Positions 8,715-16,037 of a stretch of DNA of 64,000 bases are shown in pieces (the stretch's first letter is position 1; every line of letters starts with the position of its first letter). Made by a program: the position numbers and the translations under genes. This DNA comes from Dissulfurispira thermophila (GTDB lineage Bacteria; Nitrospirota; Thermodesulfovibrionia; Thermodesulfovibrionales; Dissulfurispiraceae). Below the pieces are notes generated by a model, which was not told where the DNA came from, did not search any database, and saw only the letters and a list, made by a program, of their open reading frames with translations. Location: positions 1,984,001 to 2,048,000 of the forward strand of contig NZ_AP022873.1 of assembly GCF_014701235.1 (NCBI RefSeq), given 5' to 3'.

Positions 8715-9626
8715 TTACCATATCAGCCTTCCCCTTCTGTTTGCCCAGCATGAAAATGATATGTCAACAAAATATGAAGCGGGATGCCTATGAACTGCTG
8801 CGATTTTTACACCAATAGCCGTTGTTTTACCTCCTAATCCAGCAGTGCCTATGCCGAGACTGTTGACATCATTGAGGATTTTACTTTCAAGTTCTGCTAT
8901 TACAGTATTAGGGTGTATGTCCAAAATCCTTCTCATCAGTTGTTTTTTTGAAAGGAATGATACCTGATCCTTTGCACCCCCTATGGCAATGCCAATTGTA
9001 TATGGGGGACAGCCCTTGCCCTGAGATTTAAAAACAGCATCAAGCACGCATTTCCTCACCCCGTCAAAGTCGCGTTCAGCAAGAATCGCAAGGCGTCGAA
9101 GGTCGAGAGTCGTAGCATCTTTTTCGCTCTGCGCTTGACACTCAACGCTCCACGCTGCCGGAAGCTTATAGGTTTGCCCAAGGTTCTCGCATCCCCCACC
9201 TTTTAGCATAAGGTCAATAATAAGAGATTGTTCATCGGTCTCCTCTATATAAATAATGGGGAAATATTCACCAATATTATCTCCTGTGTTTTTTTCGGTT
9301 ATTACATCAACGGCATTGGGCCTTAATGGTATTTTATCAGTAGCAATGCGGGTGGCATCTATTATCATATCCCTAACAAGTTGATGGCTCAATCCCTTTG
9401 GCACCCTGACATAAAAAACAGGAAATCCTGTATCCTGACATATAGGTCGAGCTGTTGTCCTTGCAATCTTGATATTTTGAAGGATTATATTTAGAGACTC
9501 TTTTGCAAGTTGTTCTGTCTCATTCGAATAAGCTGTCTTTAATGCATCTTCTACATCACCTGGAATGGATGTAGCAACCTTTTTGTAAAGCTCTACTATG
9601 CCGTCACGGAGTTTAAGCATGATCAT
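8715..9626 (-). CDS. Class I fumarase-type Fe-S hydro-lyase, alpha subunit
   Basis: A 303-residue alpha subunit carrying the [4Fe-4S] cysteines: Cys63 in RPICQDTGFP, Cys146 in GGGCENLG and Cys206 in GKGCPPYT, and the terminal AVHRHPASYFVDISF motif. The family is usually about 280 residues; the surplus lies at residues ~158-186 (AAWSVECQAQSEKD...ILAER), where the DNA (about 9085-9165) consists of degenerate short repeats. The insertion falls between two conserved cluster motifs yet keeps the frame. A hairpin (9629-9654) sits immediately before the start. The gene is followed by its beta subunit. Confidence 0.93.
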   Translation of the reverse strand: MIMLKLRDGIVELYKKVATSIPGDVEDALKTAYSNETEQLAKESLNIILQNIKIARTTARPICQDTGFPVFYVRVPKGLSHQLVRDMIIDATRIATDKIPLRPNAVDVITEKNTGDNIGEYFPIIYIEETDEQSLIIDLMLKGGGCENLGQTYKLPAAWSVECQAQSEKDATTLDLRRLAILAERDFDGVRKCVLDAVFKSQGKGCPPYTIGIAIGGAKDQVSFLSKKQLMRRILDIHPNTVIAELESKILNDVNSLGIGTAGLGGKTTAIGVKIAAVHRHPASYFVDISFSCWANRRGRLIW

Positions 9627-9628
9627 AG

Positions 9629-9654
9629 CACAAAAGGACTTTGTCCGTTTTGTG
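9629..9654. repeat. Hairpin with GGAC-TTT-GTCC core before the fumarase alpha gene
   Basis: An imperfect palindrome, arms CACAAAAGGAC and GTCCGTTTTGTG around a TTT loop, fills most of the gap between the methyltransferase gene and the fumarase start. It shares the core GGAC-NNN-GTCC with hairpins at 29000-29022, 35275-35297 and 35337-35359. It lacks the clean U-run of an intrinsic terminator in the direction of transcription. Confidence 0.5.
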
Positions 9655-9664
9655 ATAACCCCCT

Positions 9665-10447
9665 TTATAAAATATCAGCAGATGAAAATACTATTTCATC
9701 CCTGAATGATCTTATAAGATACACTGTCTTCATTATCTCAGCATCATTAACATCCACCATTGCAGCATCAAGGCCAGCCCCTGATAGATAGCAAAGGAAT
9801 GCTGAATTTATCCTTGATTTTACACCTTTTGGCATACCTGTTGATATATTAGAGATCCAGGCAATAGTGTTTATTGGAGGGTCAACCATTTCATTAAGTG
9901 CAATTATGCATTCGTGTGTATTAAGCAGATGCTCCTGTCCAATTCCTCCGCCTATATGTACAACAGATGGGTCTGCAAACAGCCTTTCGTTTGGTATATC
10001 AGCGGCATTGGCCTTTTCTATCAGGTCCTCAAGGATAAGGAGCTTTGCCTCAAGGGTTGTCGGCACTGTCCCTTTTAATGCCCTGATTATAAGACTCGCC
10101 TTGAATCTGCTAACAAGAGAAAGGATTTCATCAGTATTTTCCTCATCTTGAGAGAGATAATTTATCAAAGGAGGCTCTTTACACACTGTAAGAGTCTTTT
10201 TCAAAGCCTCTGTATTTCTCGAATCAAGGCAAAGAGGTAGTTTTGCTGCCTCTTGGACAATATCTGCTACCAATGGCAATGTTTCTTCATCACCAATGCC
10301 GTCAAGTGAGCACTGGACATTAATTATGTCAGCACCTTTATCAGCAAGTGTTTTAGATAGTGATTCTATGGTCTTTTTATCCTGATTCTTGACAGCCTCC
10401 ATATAAGCCTTGTTTCTCACATTAAGGTTTTCTGCAATTACTATCAT
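9665..10447 (-). CDS. Pterin-dependent methyltransferase, AcsE/MtrH-like
   Basis: A 260-residue TIM-barrel protein of the pterin-binding family (dihydropteroate synthase fold): IIAENLNVRN-type N-terminus, GADIINVQCS, PLCLDSRNTEAL, and INTIAWISNISTGMP. It matches the methyltetrahydrofolate:corrinoid Fe-S protein methyltransferase group, which moves the N5-methyl group of methyl-H4folate to cob(I)amide in the Wood-Ljungdahl pathway. No acsB, acsC or acsD is in the window, so acetyl-CoA synthesis is only inferred. It is the first gene of the minus-strand run that continues into fumarase. Confidence 0.82.
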   Translation of the reverse strand: MIVIAENLNVRNKAYMEAVKNQDKKTIESLSKTLADKGADIINVQCSLDGIGDEETLPLVADIVQEAAKLPLCLDSRNTEALKKTLTVCKEPPLINYLSQDEENTDEILSLVSRFKASLIIRALKGTVPTTLEAKLLILEDLIEKANAADIPNERLFADPSVVHIGGGIGQEHLLNTHECIIALNEMVDPPINTIAWISNISTGMPKGVKSRINSAFLCYLSGAGLDAAMVDVNDAEIMKTVYLIRSFRDEIVFSSADIL

Positions 10448-10516
10448 GTGCCACCTCCATGGAAATTATAAAAAAAGTATATCAGAAAGATGGGAATTTG
10501 GGAAGTCAAAGATCGC

Positions 10517-10639
10517 CTACGATACCGCTAAAGGCACAACACCGGATTTTCTTATAACAGCATCTCTTACAATTAAAGGGACATTGTAGACAAGGCTTGT
10601 GGCGGCGATAATAAGGATATGGGTATCAAGATTGAGCAT
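10517..10639 (-). pseudogene. Remnant of a PIN-domain (VapC-type) toxin, internally deleted
   Basis: This 40-codon frame starts MLNLDTHILI, the N-terminal strand and first catalytic Asp of a PIN nuclease, and continues directly into AATSLVYNVPLIVRDAVIRKS, which is the C-terminal part of such toxins. The middle of a roughly 130-residue protein, including further acidic residues, is missing, so it cannot be an active nuclease. It overlaps the antitoxin stop by 14 nt, as in intact phd/vapC pairs. The toxin has evidently decayed by one in-frame internal deletion while the antitoxin was kept. Confidence 0.8.
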
Positions 10640-10844
10640 TCCACTTAATGCCTGTGGAAAGAATATCCCCTTTTATCTTGATCTTTCCTTTCATCTTGCC
10701 TATCAAAGCGGCTATCTGCAGTTCAATGGGGATGAGCTTGGCTACGGGTTTGCCATGCTTTGTGATTACAATACCATCCTTGTCCACATTTTCAAGGATT
10801 GACAGGCATTTTTCTTTGAATTTCGCAGCGCCTATATGTTTCAT
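10626..10844 (-). CDS. Phd/YefM-type antitoxin
   Basis: A 72-residue antitoxin: MKHIGAAKFKEKCLSILENV, then ITKHGKPVAKLIPI, the typical DNA-binding N-terminal domain of the Phd/YefM family, followed by the C-terminal toxin-binding tail MKGKIKIKGDILSTG. It would repress its own operon and neutralise a VapC-type ribonuclease. Its partner immediately downstream is a 40-codon remnant, so this is a stranded antitoxin, perhaps kept as an anti-addiction factor or simply not yet lost. Confidence 0.88.
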   Translation of the reverse strand: MKHIGAAKFKEKCLSILENVDKDGIVITKHGKPVAKLIPIELQIAALIGKMKGKIKIKGDILSTGIKWNAQS

Positions 10845-10890
10845 ATGTTTATTAATATGATATAGTCATAAAAAATGCCCACTTTAATCC

Positions 10891-10974
10891 CAATAGCTCG
10901 GAAGCTCGGAAGTCAAATTATGGAAGAAATTTTCCTTAAAAAAACTTCCGATCTTCTGCTCTTCCGTGCTATTG
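10891..10974. repeat. 84-bp inverted-repeat element, copy A (MITE-like)
   Basis: The ends are near-perfect inverted repeats of 14 bp (CAATAGCTCGGAAG at the left; the right end reads CAATAGCACGGAAG on the other strand), around a core that repeats GGAAG/CTTCC motifs. About 74 bp recur at 11812-11885. The right end runs 6 bp into the hepT frame and supplies its TAG stop. It encodes nothing, so a non-autonomous mobile element or a structured REP-like repeat is likely. Confidence 0.7.
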
Positions 10975-11376
10975 TGCTTCCGAGATATAATCTACATATC
11001 TGGAAACATCACTCAGTTTGTCAAGTGCCTCGCCGCATATCTTCAAATAATCTATTTTCTCATAATCATGCGCAAGAAGGTTTCTGAAAGATGCAATATT
11101 CGCAAATTCATAGGCAAAATCAGGAGGTATAATTTTATTTTCACCCAATATATCTATAGCTTCATGGTAGCTTTGAGGCGTCCTCAACCCTTTATTCCGA
11201 ATAACCATTTCTGCAAGGCTGATGCATGAATCTGCTATTAGGTACAAGTAGTGCAAAACCGCTCCTCTATAAACATAGTCTTTTAAAAATTTATCAATGC
11301 AATCTTCTTTCATGCTATCGAGTATCTTTTTATACTCCATAATTTTCTCGATTTTTATCATTATCTGTTCTGTCAT
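10969..11376 (-). CDS. hepT: HepT-like HEPN toxin (DUF86)
   Basis: A 135-residue all-helical HEPN protein with the catalytic RX4HXY motif (Arg98 to His103, Tyr105) in FRNLLAHDYEKID. HepT proteins are toxins, either ribonucleases or targets of AMPylation by their partner. The partner MntA gene lies immediately upstream and overlaps by 4 nt, the standard order. The stop codon is provided by the adjacent 84-bp inverted-repeat element, so the native C-terminus may have been altered slightly when that element arrived. Confidence 0.92.
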   Translation of the reverse strand: MTEQIMIKIEKIMEYKKILDSMKEDCIDKFLKDYVYRGAVLHYLYLIADSCISLAEMVIRNKGLRTPQSYHEAIDILGENKIIPPDFAYEFANIASFRNLLAHDYEKIDYLKICGEALDKLSDVSRYVDYISEAQ

Positions 11377-11765
11377 CTTCCAGCAAATACCTTCCTCTGA
11401 TACCTGAAATCTATCGCATCATGCAGGATGCGCAATTCGAAGGATTCTCTCAAAAAAGGATTCCTATCGCAAACTACTTTTCCATATCTGACAATATCTT
11501 CAAGGAGTATAATGTTATGCGTATTATTGAGTATGAGCAGATCGATACTGTCGTGCTTAAGCTCCCTGGCGATAATAGAATATAATCTTAATTCATCGGC
11601 AAGAGAGACTTCTTTATTTAAATAAACTGCTATATCTATATCGCTAAATGAAAACTCATCCCCACGCGCAAAGGAACCAAATAAATATGCGAATTCCACT
11701 TCTCTTATTCTGTAAAATATTCCATCGAGTTTTTCGGATAACTCTTTAACAACTTGCTCATTCAT
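11373..11765 (-). CDS. mntA: MntA-like minimal nucleotidyltransferase antitoxin
   Basis: A 130-residue minimal nucleotidyltransferase with the GS-X10-DXD signature (Gly30-Ser31, Asp42, Asp44: LFGSFARGDEFSFSDIDIAV). In characterised HepT/MntA systems the antitoxin AMPylates a tyrosine of the toxin, and here Tyr105 of the HEPN motif is available. The gene overlaps hepT by 4 nt. The 40 bp around its start codon are repeated 780 bp away at 12525-12564 with one mismatch, and a copy of the 84-bp element lies 46 nt upstream. Confidence 0.92.
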   Translation of the reverse strand: MNEQVVKELSEKLDGIFYRIREVEFAYLFGSFARGDEFSFSDIDIAVYLNKEVSLADELRLYSIIARELKHDSIDLLILNNTHNIILLEDIVRYGKVVCDRNPFLRESFELRILHDAIDFRYQRKVFAGR

Positions 11766-11784
11766 GGATAAATTATAACAGAAA
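11745..11784. repeat. Direct repeat of the mntA start region, copy 1
   Basis: Forty bases spanning the mntA ribosome region, ATG and first seven codons recur at 12525-12564 with a single substitution, exactly 780 bp apart. The second copy stands in front of a decayed reading frame, so this is a partial duplication of an antitoxin gene rather than a chance match. Confidence 0.85.
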
Positions 11785-11811
11785 ATTGCTGAAAGTATGT
11801 CTGGATGCGCT

Positions 11812-11885
11812 CAATAGCTCGGAAGTTCGGAAGTCAAATTATGGAAGAAATTTTCCTTAAAAAAACTTCTAACCTTCCGCATTCT
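11812..11885. repeat. Inverted-repeat element, copy B (right end eroded)
   Basis: Bases from CAATAGCTCGGAAG through the AAATTTTCC core match copy A at 10891 almost base for base; the match fades after CTTCCG, where copy A has its right inverted repeat. Copies A and B flank the hepT/mntA pair in the same orientation. Confidence 0.7.
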
Positions 11886-11900
11886 GCTCTATACTAATGG

Positions 11901-12380
11901 CTACAGCAAGTTAAACTGCTTTAAAACCCTCGCTACCTTTTCGTCTGTTTTAGAAAGGTCTCTCAACGCCCCGATCATATCCTTTAACCTGCCCTCTTTT
12001 TCTATCTCGGCAATCGTTTCCTCTTTAGCCCTTCTTATGATCGTCCGCCTATCCCAATAGGCAAAGCCTATGTTGCCGACCATTATAGCCGTAAATATCC
12101 CTGTGAGTATCCATAAGAATGTAAACATTTGCTCAAAGCGCTTGTCTACTTGCTCAAAGCGTTTGTCTACTTGCTCAAAGCGTTTGTCTACTTGCTCAAA
12201 GCGTTTGTCTACTTGCTCAAAGCGTTTATCTACGGACTCCTTAAACTCCTTAACTGTTGTCTCAAGCCGTATGAGTCTGTCTCTATCTTCCTGCGTGAAC
12301 GATACTTCTTTGGCATGAGCAAAACCCGCCATCGAGATAAATAATGTCGATATAAGCATTATTATTACAGCCTTTTTCAT
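11901..12380 (-). CDS. Membrane-anchored coiled-coil protein with five identical heptad repeats
   Basis: A 159-residue protein with an N-terminal signal peptide or anchor (about residues 1-23), a coiled coil built from KRFEQVD repeated five times, a membrane segment (FLWILTGIFTAIMVGNIGFAYW) and a basic cytoplasmic tail. The repeats are 21-bp DNA units at 12129-12233. No enzymatic motif is visible. Similar small coiled-coil membrane proteins are common near mobile or defence genes in related genomes, but a function cannot be assigned. Confidence 0.75.
   Translation of the reverse strand: MKKAVIIMLISTLFISMAGFAHAKEVSFTQEDRDRLIRLETTVKEFKESVDKRFEQVDKRFEQVDKRFEQVDKRFEQVDKRFEQMFTFLWILTGIFTAIMVGNIGFAYWDRRTIIRRAKEETIAEIEKEGRLKDMIGALRDLSKTDEKVARVLKQFNLL
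12129..12233. repeat. Five tandem 21-bp repeats coding the KRFEQVD heptad
   Basis: The unit TTGCTCAAAGCGTTTGTCTAC occurs five times head to tail; unit 1 has one silent change and unit 5 another. The unit is seven codons long, so copy-number change by slippage lengthens or shortens the coiled coil without breaking the frame. Confidence 0.95.
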
Positions 12381-12524
12381 CTATCCCCCCTGATATCTTC
12401 TCATGGCTTTATCTTATCAAAAGTAGAGGCTTCTGTCAAAAAAACAAGAAACTTCAGCCTTTACCTGAGAACTGAAAATATAGCCGAAAATAACATGATA
12501 TTTATTGAGGCAGTCAGCTAATCT

Positions 12525-12564
12525 TTTAACAGCTTGCTCATTCATGGATAAATTATAACAGAAA
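12525..12564 (-). pseudogene. Duplicated mntA 5' end in front of a decayed frame (copy 2 of the direct repeat)
   Basis: This copy of the mntA start region has its ATG at 12545. Reading on (minus strand, to about 12420) gives MNEQAVKRLADCLNKYHVIFGYIFSS, which loosely follows MNEQVVKELSEKL and the strand before the GS motif, then ends without any catalytic residues. It is best explained as the remnant of a second MntA-type antitoxin whose body was lost. The rest of the 12381-12602 gap holds nothing else recognisable. Confidence 0.6.
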
Positions 12565-12602
12565 TTTTCTCGGAAAGATAAGGATTTGGAAAGGAGGGTA
12601 AG

Positions 12603-14618
12603 CTACTCGTCAGTGAGAATCCAATCATCATTTGTATCTACGTCGATTGCGACTGCACAATTCTTGTTGCCATCCGTGTTTACCGCATATGCATCTGCTG
12701 TGATAGAACTGTTATATGACACAGATTTAATACCACTCTGATTCTGTCGTGTGCAACTGCTATTGGTATATAGATTTATTCTGTTTGTATCCGATTGCCT
12801 GATATTAAACTGTCTATTATCCCTTATCCTTGTGCAGCTTGTATATTGACACCCTGTTCCATTATTACATCTTACATAAATATTGCCGCCGGTAGTATTT
12901 CTAACCGTATAAGACGAGCAATAATCCTGCGAAGTTGTATAAACGGTTGTTGCACACAGACCACCACCTGGGGTAAGTAAAAGCTGAAAAGTAGTGTTAG
13001 CATTCACATTGCCGGTTGTGCAATTGCCGCCATAAGAGTTTGAGATGCTCGTGCAACTTCCAAGTGATGCGCTTCCGCTTACAATGCTGAATGTTCCGTT
13101 TGCAGGACCATTGTATATAGACCATATAAGCGAAGTCGGGTTGCCAACTGTAACCGGATTGGGACTCGCCTCCAATGTGCATGAGGGATTTACCGACGCC
13201 GGATTGATATAAACCGTTACAGAACAACTGCTGGTTTCCGAGCCCTTTGTAACGGTCAATCCAAAAGTTGTTGTAGAGTAAAGTGCTGCAGTGGTGCAAG
13301 ACCCTGTATCCGAAGTTGGATTTGTTAGGCATGTACCTCCAGGCGCAGGAGAAAATGTCCTTGTGTCTGCAGGTCCGTTATTAACAGCCCATGTGAGGGT
13401 AGAAGAAGAACCTACATTTATAGGTGAAGTTGCAGTAAGGGTGCATGACAGTCCATCGCCAGCAGCAGCGGCATTGATAGCAATAGACAGGGTTTTTGAT
13501 GCTGTCCTTGAACGACTATCTGTAACGGTCGGAGTGAAAGTAAAAGTACCTGCTGTTGTCGGCGTCCCACAGATGCATGGAGTCGAAGCTGTGCATGTAA
13601 AGGAACCGCATGTTCCCGTATCTTTCAATATAAGGCCAGTTGGAAGACCTGAAGGGATATTCCACGAATAAGGCGACAGACCGCCTGTTGCACTTAGTGT
13701 AGCCGCATAGCTTTGGTTTACTGTCCCATAATTCAAAATCTCAGTGGTTATCCTCGGTTTGTTAGGATTTATAGTTATAGTCAAGCTTTTAGTAGCCAAC
13801 CTATCTTTATTAGTAGTGGGAGGACAATCGTCTGGTGGATTAGTATCATCGCTATCACATACGCGAACTGTAAAATTATAGCTTCCATCTGTTGTTGGTG
13901 TGCCTGAAATAACGCCATCTGATGATAAAGTTAATCCAGCGGGCAATGAGCCTGATTGAATACCCCATGTGTATGGTGGTGTTCCATCTGTTGCCTCCAG
14001 TGTGGTTGATGGATATGCCATCTCTTCTGTTCCTATAGGCAGACTATCCGTAGTTATTTTAAAAGAGGTACATATTTGACTCCTAAGTTTATCAATATCT
14101 GCATACATTACAATATCGTCATAGTCATCCACTCCTTGCTCTTTTATGGTAAATGGAGAGGTTGAACCTGTGTCATTAGTTCTATTCTCCCCCTCGCCCA
14201 AAAGTATGAATGCTACATTGTTCTTTGTTTGGGGTGTCCCGCTGCTATTGTCATTCACGGTTAAATATGTAGCTGTGGAAGTGCAAAGGTTGGTAACATT
14301 AATTGCATTATAAAATAAGGGGCGATTATAAGCATCTGTTGTCCTTATCCCGAGAACACTTAAATCAGTAGGAAATTTTTTATTACTTGCAGCATATCCT
14401 AATATTGATTCATATACAGCCTTAACTGTCTCCCTCGTTTCAATCAGCTTTGCCCTTTTTGTCAGCGGCCCTATCAGACTTGCACCAAGTCCAATGAGCA
14501 GCCCTATCACCACCAGCACCATTGCCAGTTCAATGAGGGTGAAGCCACCTTTACGGTGAAGGGGTGAAGGGGTGAAGGGGTGAAGGGGTGAAACAGATGG
14601 TTTTTTGATTTTTCTCAT
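12603..14618 (-). CDS. Large prepilin-like protein with putative Ig (He_PIG) domains
   Basis: A 671-residue protein with a type III (class IV pilin) leader: GGFTLIELAMVLVVIGLLIG, cleavage expected after Gly25 with Phe26 as the first mature residue and Glu at +5. The extracellular part holds at least two putative Ig repeats of the LPAGLTLSSDGVISGTPT type (around residues 205-280 and 290-380) and a Cys-rich C-terminal half (PSCTLEASPNPVTVGNPTS...). It is probably a minor pilin or pilus-tip adhesin of the MSHA-like system. The leader before the cleavage site is coded by four 8-bp repeats, a possible phase-variation switch. Confidence 0.85.
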   Translation of the reverse strand: MRKIKKPSVSPLHPFTPSPLHRKGGFTLIELAMVLVVIGLLIGLGASLIGPLTKRAKLIETRETVKAVYESILGYAASNKKFPTDLSVLGIRTTDAYNRPLFYNAINVTNLCTSTATYLTVNDNSSGTPQTKNNVAFILLGEGENRTNDTGSTSPFTIKEQGVDDYDDIVMYADIDKLRSQICTSFKITTDSLPIGTEEMAYPSTTLEATDGTPPYTWGIQSGSLPAGLTLSSDGVISGTPTTDGSYNFTVRVCDSDDTNPPDDCPPTTNKDRLATKSLTITINPNKPRITTEILNYGTVNQSYAATLSATGGLSPYSWNIPSGLPTGLILKDTGTCGSFTCTASTPCICGTPTTAGTFTFTPTVTDSRSRTASKTLSIAINAAAAGDGLSCTLTATSPINVGSSSTLTWAVNNGPADTRTFSPAPGGTCLTNPTSDTGSCTTAALYSTTTFGLTVTKGSETSSCSVTVYINPASVNPSCTLEASPNPVTVGNPTSLIWSIYNGPANGTFSIVSGSASLGSCTSISNSYGGNCTTGNVNANTTFQLLLTPGGGLCATTVYTTSQDYCSSYTVRNTTGGNIYVRCNNGTGCQYTSCTRIRDNRQFNIRQSDTNRINLYTNSSCTRQNQSGIKSVSYNSSITADAYAVNTDGNKNCAVAIDVDTNDDWILTDE
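14557..14588. repeat. Four tandem 8-bp repeats (TGAAGGGG) in the prepilin leader
   Basis: The unit TGAAGGGG occurs four times between the ATG (14618) and the codons for the pilin cleavage site. Eight is not a multiple of three, so gain or loss of one unit would shift the frame ahead of GFTLIEL. Remnants of the same word occur at about 32116-32130 (GGTGAAGGGGTGAAA). Confidence 0.85.
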
Positions 14619-14643
14619 GACTGCTCCTCTGTTGCTGCAAGTC

Positions 14644-15051
14644 TCATTTCATAAGCCCCAGAATCCTTGCTATAAATTCAAGGGAGTTCTGGTTTAAGAG
14701 AATCATGGTGATTATCAAGATGGCAATTATTCTTATCTCCATTATCTTCATGTCCTTTCTGACAAGGTCTATCTCTTTCCTGACAATGTCCATCTCTTTC
14801 CTGACAAGGTCTATCTCTTTATGCATTTCTTCACGCAAAATGTCTATATCTTTTTTTAAAAGAGCTAAATCATATTTTGTGGCAAGCTCTTTTTTGAGAT
14901 TCTCCGAGATAACTATTTGCTGTCTTTCCTGTGCCTCTTCAAAGGCGGTCTTTATTGACTCCTCAAGCGTCCTGACAACAATGGCTGTTATCTCTTTGCC
15001 GAGTTTTTCCTCAAGTTTTTCGTAAACTTCTAATGGTATTGCATATCCCAT
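14644..15051 (-). CDS. Coiled-coil protein with C-terminal membrane segment
   Basis: A 135-residue protein: a helical N-terminal part (YEKLEEKLGKEITAIVVRTLEESIKTAFEEAQ), a coiled coil with repeating EIDLVRKEMD units (about residues 65-102) and one C-terminal membrane helix (IIAILIITMILLNQN). It resembles the loosely defined DUF1640/CCDC90-type small coiled-coil proteins. The DNA behind the repeats (14760-14820) is a degenerate 21-bp tandem. Function unknown; it lies 25 nt upstream of the large prepilin gene and may be cotranscribed. Confidence 0.75.
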   Translation of the reverse strand: MGYAIPLEVYEKLEEKLGKEITAIVVRTLEESIKTAFEEAQERQQIVISENLKKELATKYDLALLKKDIDILREEMHKEIDLVRKEMDIVRKEIDLVRKDMKIMEIRIIAILIITMILLNQNSLEFIARILGLMK

Positions 15052-15119
15052 AGGCTTTATTTCCCTTCTGCTTGATTACACTGCAATTTTATCATATTTT
15101 ATTAGTAGAGGCAAATGAC

Positions 15120-15323
15120 CCCTACTACCAGATACCAGATAGGTATAGACATATTAACCAGTTTATAGAGAACATTGAGGGAAAAGGACAAGAGATTAAT
15201 AATGCTAAAGAAGTGATAAGCAGGAAAGAGGCTGCCCACCGAATACTCGGTATAATAAAGAAGTTGGGACTCACTTGGCAGAGAAAAACCCAACCACTTT
15301 CAGGATGGAGGGACAGCCTATGA
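15120..15323 (+). pseudogene. Short accessory frame of a transposase remnant
   Basis: An open frame reading IPDRYRHINQFIENIEGKGQEINN...WQRKTQPLSGWRDSL ends in TGA that overlaps the ATG of the HTH transposase fragment (ATGA). No good start codon is present; the frame opens at a TTG (15072) that lies outside the likely element edge. It is probably the first, non-catalytic frame or the leader region of the insertion element. Identity is uncertain. Confidence 0.45.
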
Positions 15324-15931
15324 GTATTTTATACCATGAACTTAGGGAAATTGAAGCATCTAAGGCGAGGGAACTGGTGAGAAAGGTTTTGGCTAAAAAC
15401 AATGGTAATGTATCTGAGACAGCCCGTATCTTAGGGATATCCAGAAATACTGTCAGAAGGGCAAGAGATGGCAACCTTGAAGATTTAAGCAGACGACCTC
15501 ATCACAGCCCAAATAAGACAGAACACTCATTGGAGGAACTCATAGTTAAAGAATCCAAAAGAACTGGATTCAGATATAGGAGGCTTACCTCTTATATGCA
15601 AAAGAAATACGGCATTGCGATCTCGGAAAACACTATTAAGGCTATCTTAAGAAGAAATAATGTAAAAAAGAAGACCAGAAAGTCATATAATGGCAAACAT
15701 AGGCCTCTTTATGACTATGAGGCATTGATGCCATTCAGTGAGTTTCAACTCGATACTAAGCATCTGTTGGATAAAAATGCCCTGCCAAAGGAAGTCTATG
15801 AACATATGAAGGATTATAATCTGCCTCTTTATGAATGGAATCTCATAGACATAGGGACAAGAACAAGGTTCACTGCTTATTCTTATGAATTAGGCTCTGT
15901 ATTTGGACCTATACCAAGTGCCAGTTTTTAA
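15320..15931 (+). pseudogene. Truncated DDE transposase (IS481-like, HTH plus start of integrase core)
   Basis: From MSILYHELRE the fragment has a helix-turn-helix (NVSETARILGISRNTVRRARDG), a second HTH-type region (RRLTSYMQKKYGIAISENTIKAILR) and the first part of an integrase-like catalytic domain with its first Asp (EFQLDTKHLLD). The match ends near YSYELGSVFG, and the remaining DDE residues are missing, so the element is dead. It lies inside the pilus cluster between two prepilin genes. Nothing recognisable is seen from 15932 to 16037. Confidence 0.8.
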
Positions 15932-16037
15932 GTCAGCGAAAGTATGTGAATTTCTGATTAAGGTATCACCTTTAATATCCCTTCGCGTTATAAAAGTTTT
16001 TTCACCATGCCAGCCTCCATATTATGCAATATTTAGT

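Noticed and set aside
12129-12233. CRISPR array
   Set aside because: The 21-bp units are directly adjacent without spacers and lie within a coding frame.
12997-13332. 111-residue minus-strand frame inside the large prepilin gene
   Set aside because: It is out of frame with the Ig-domain protein, has no recognisable domain and mirrors low-complexity composition; a shadow frame.
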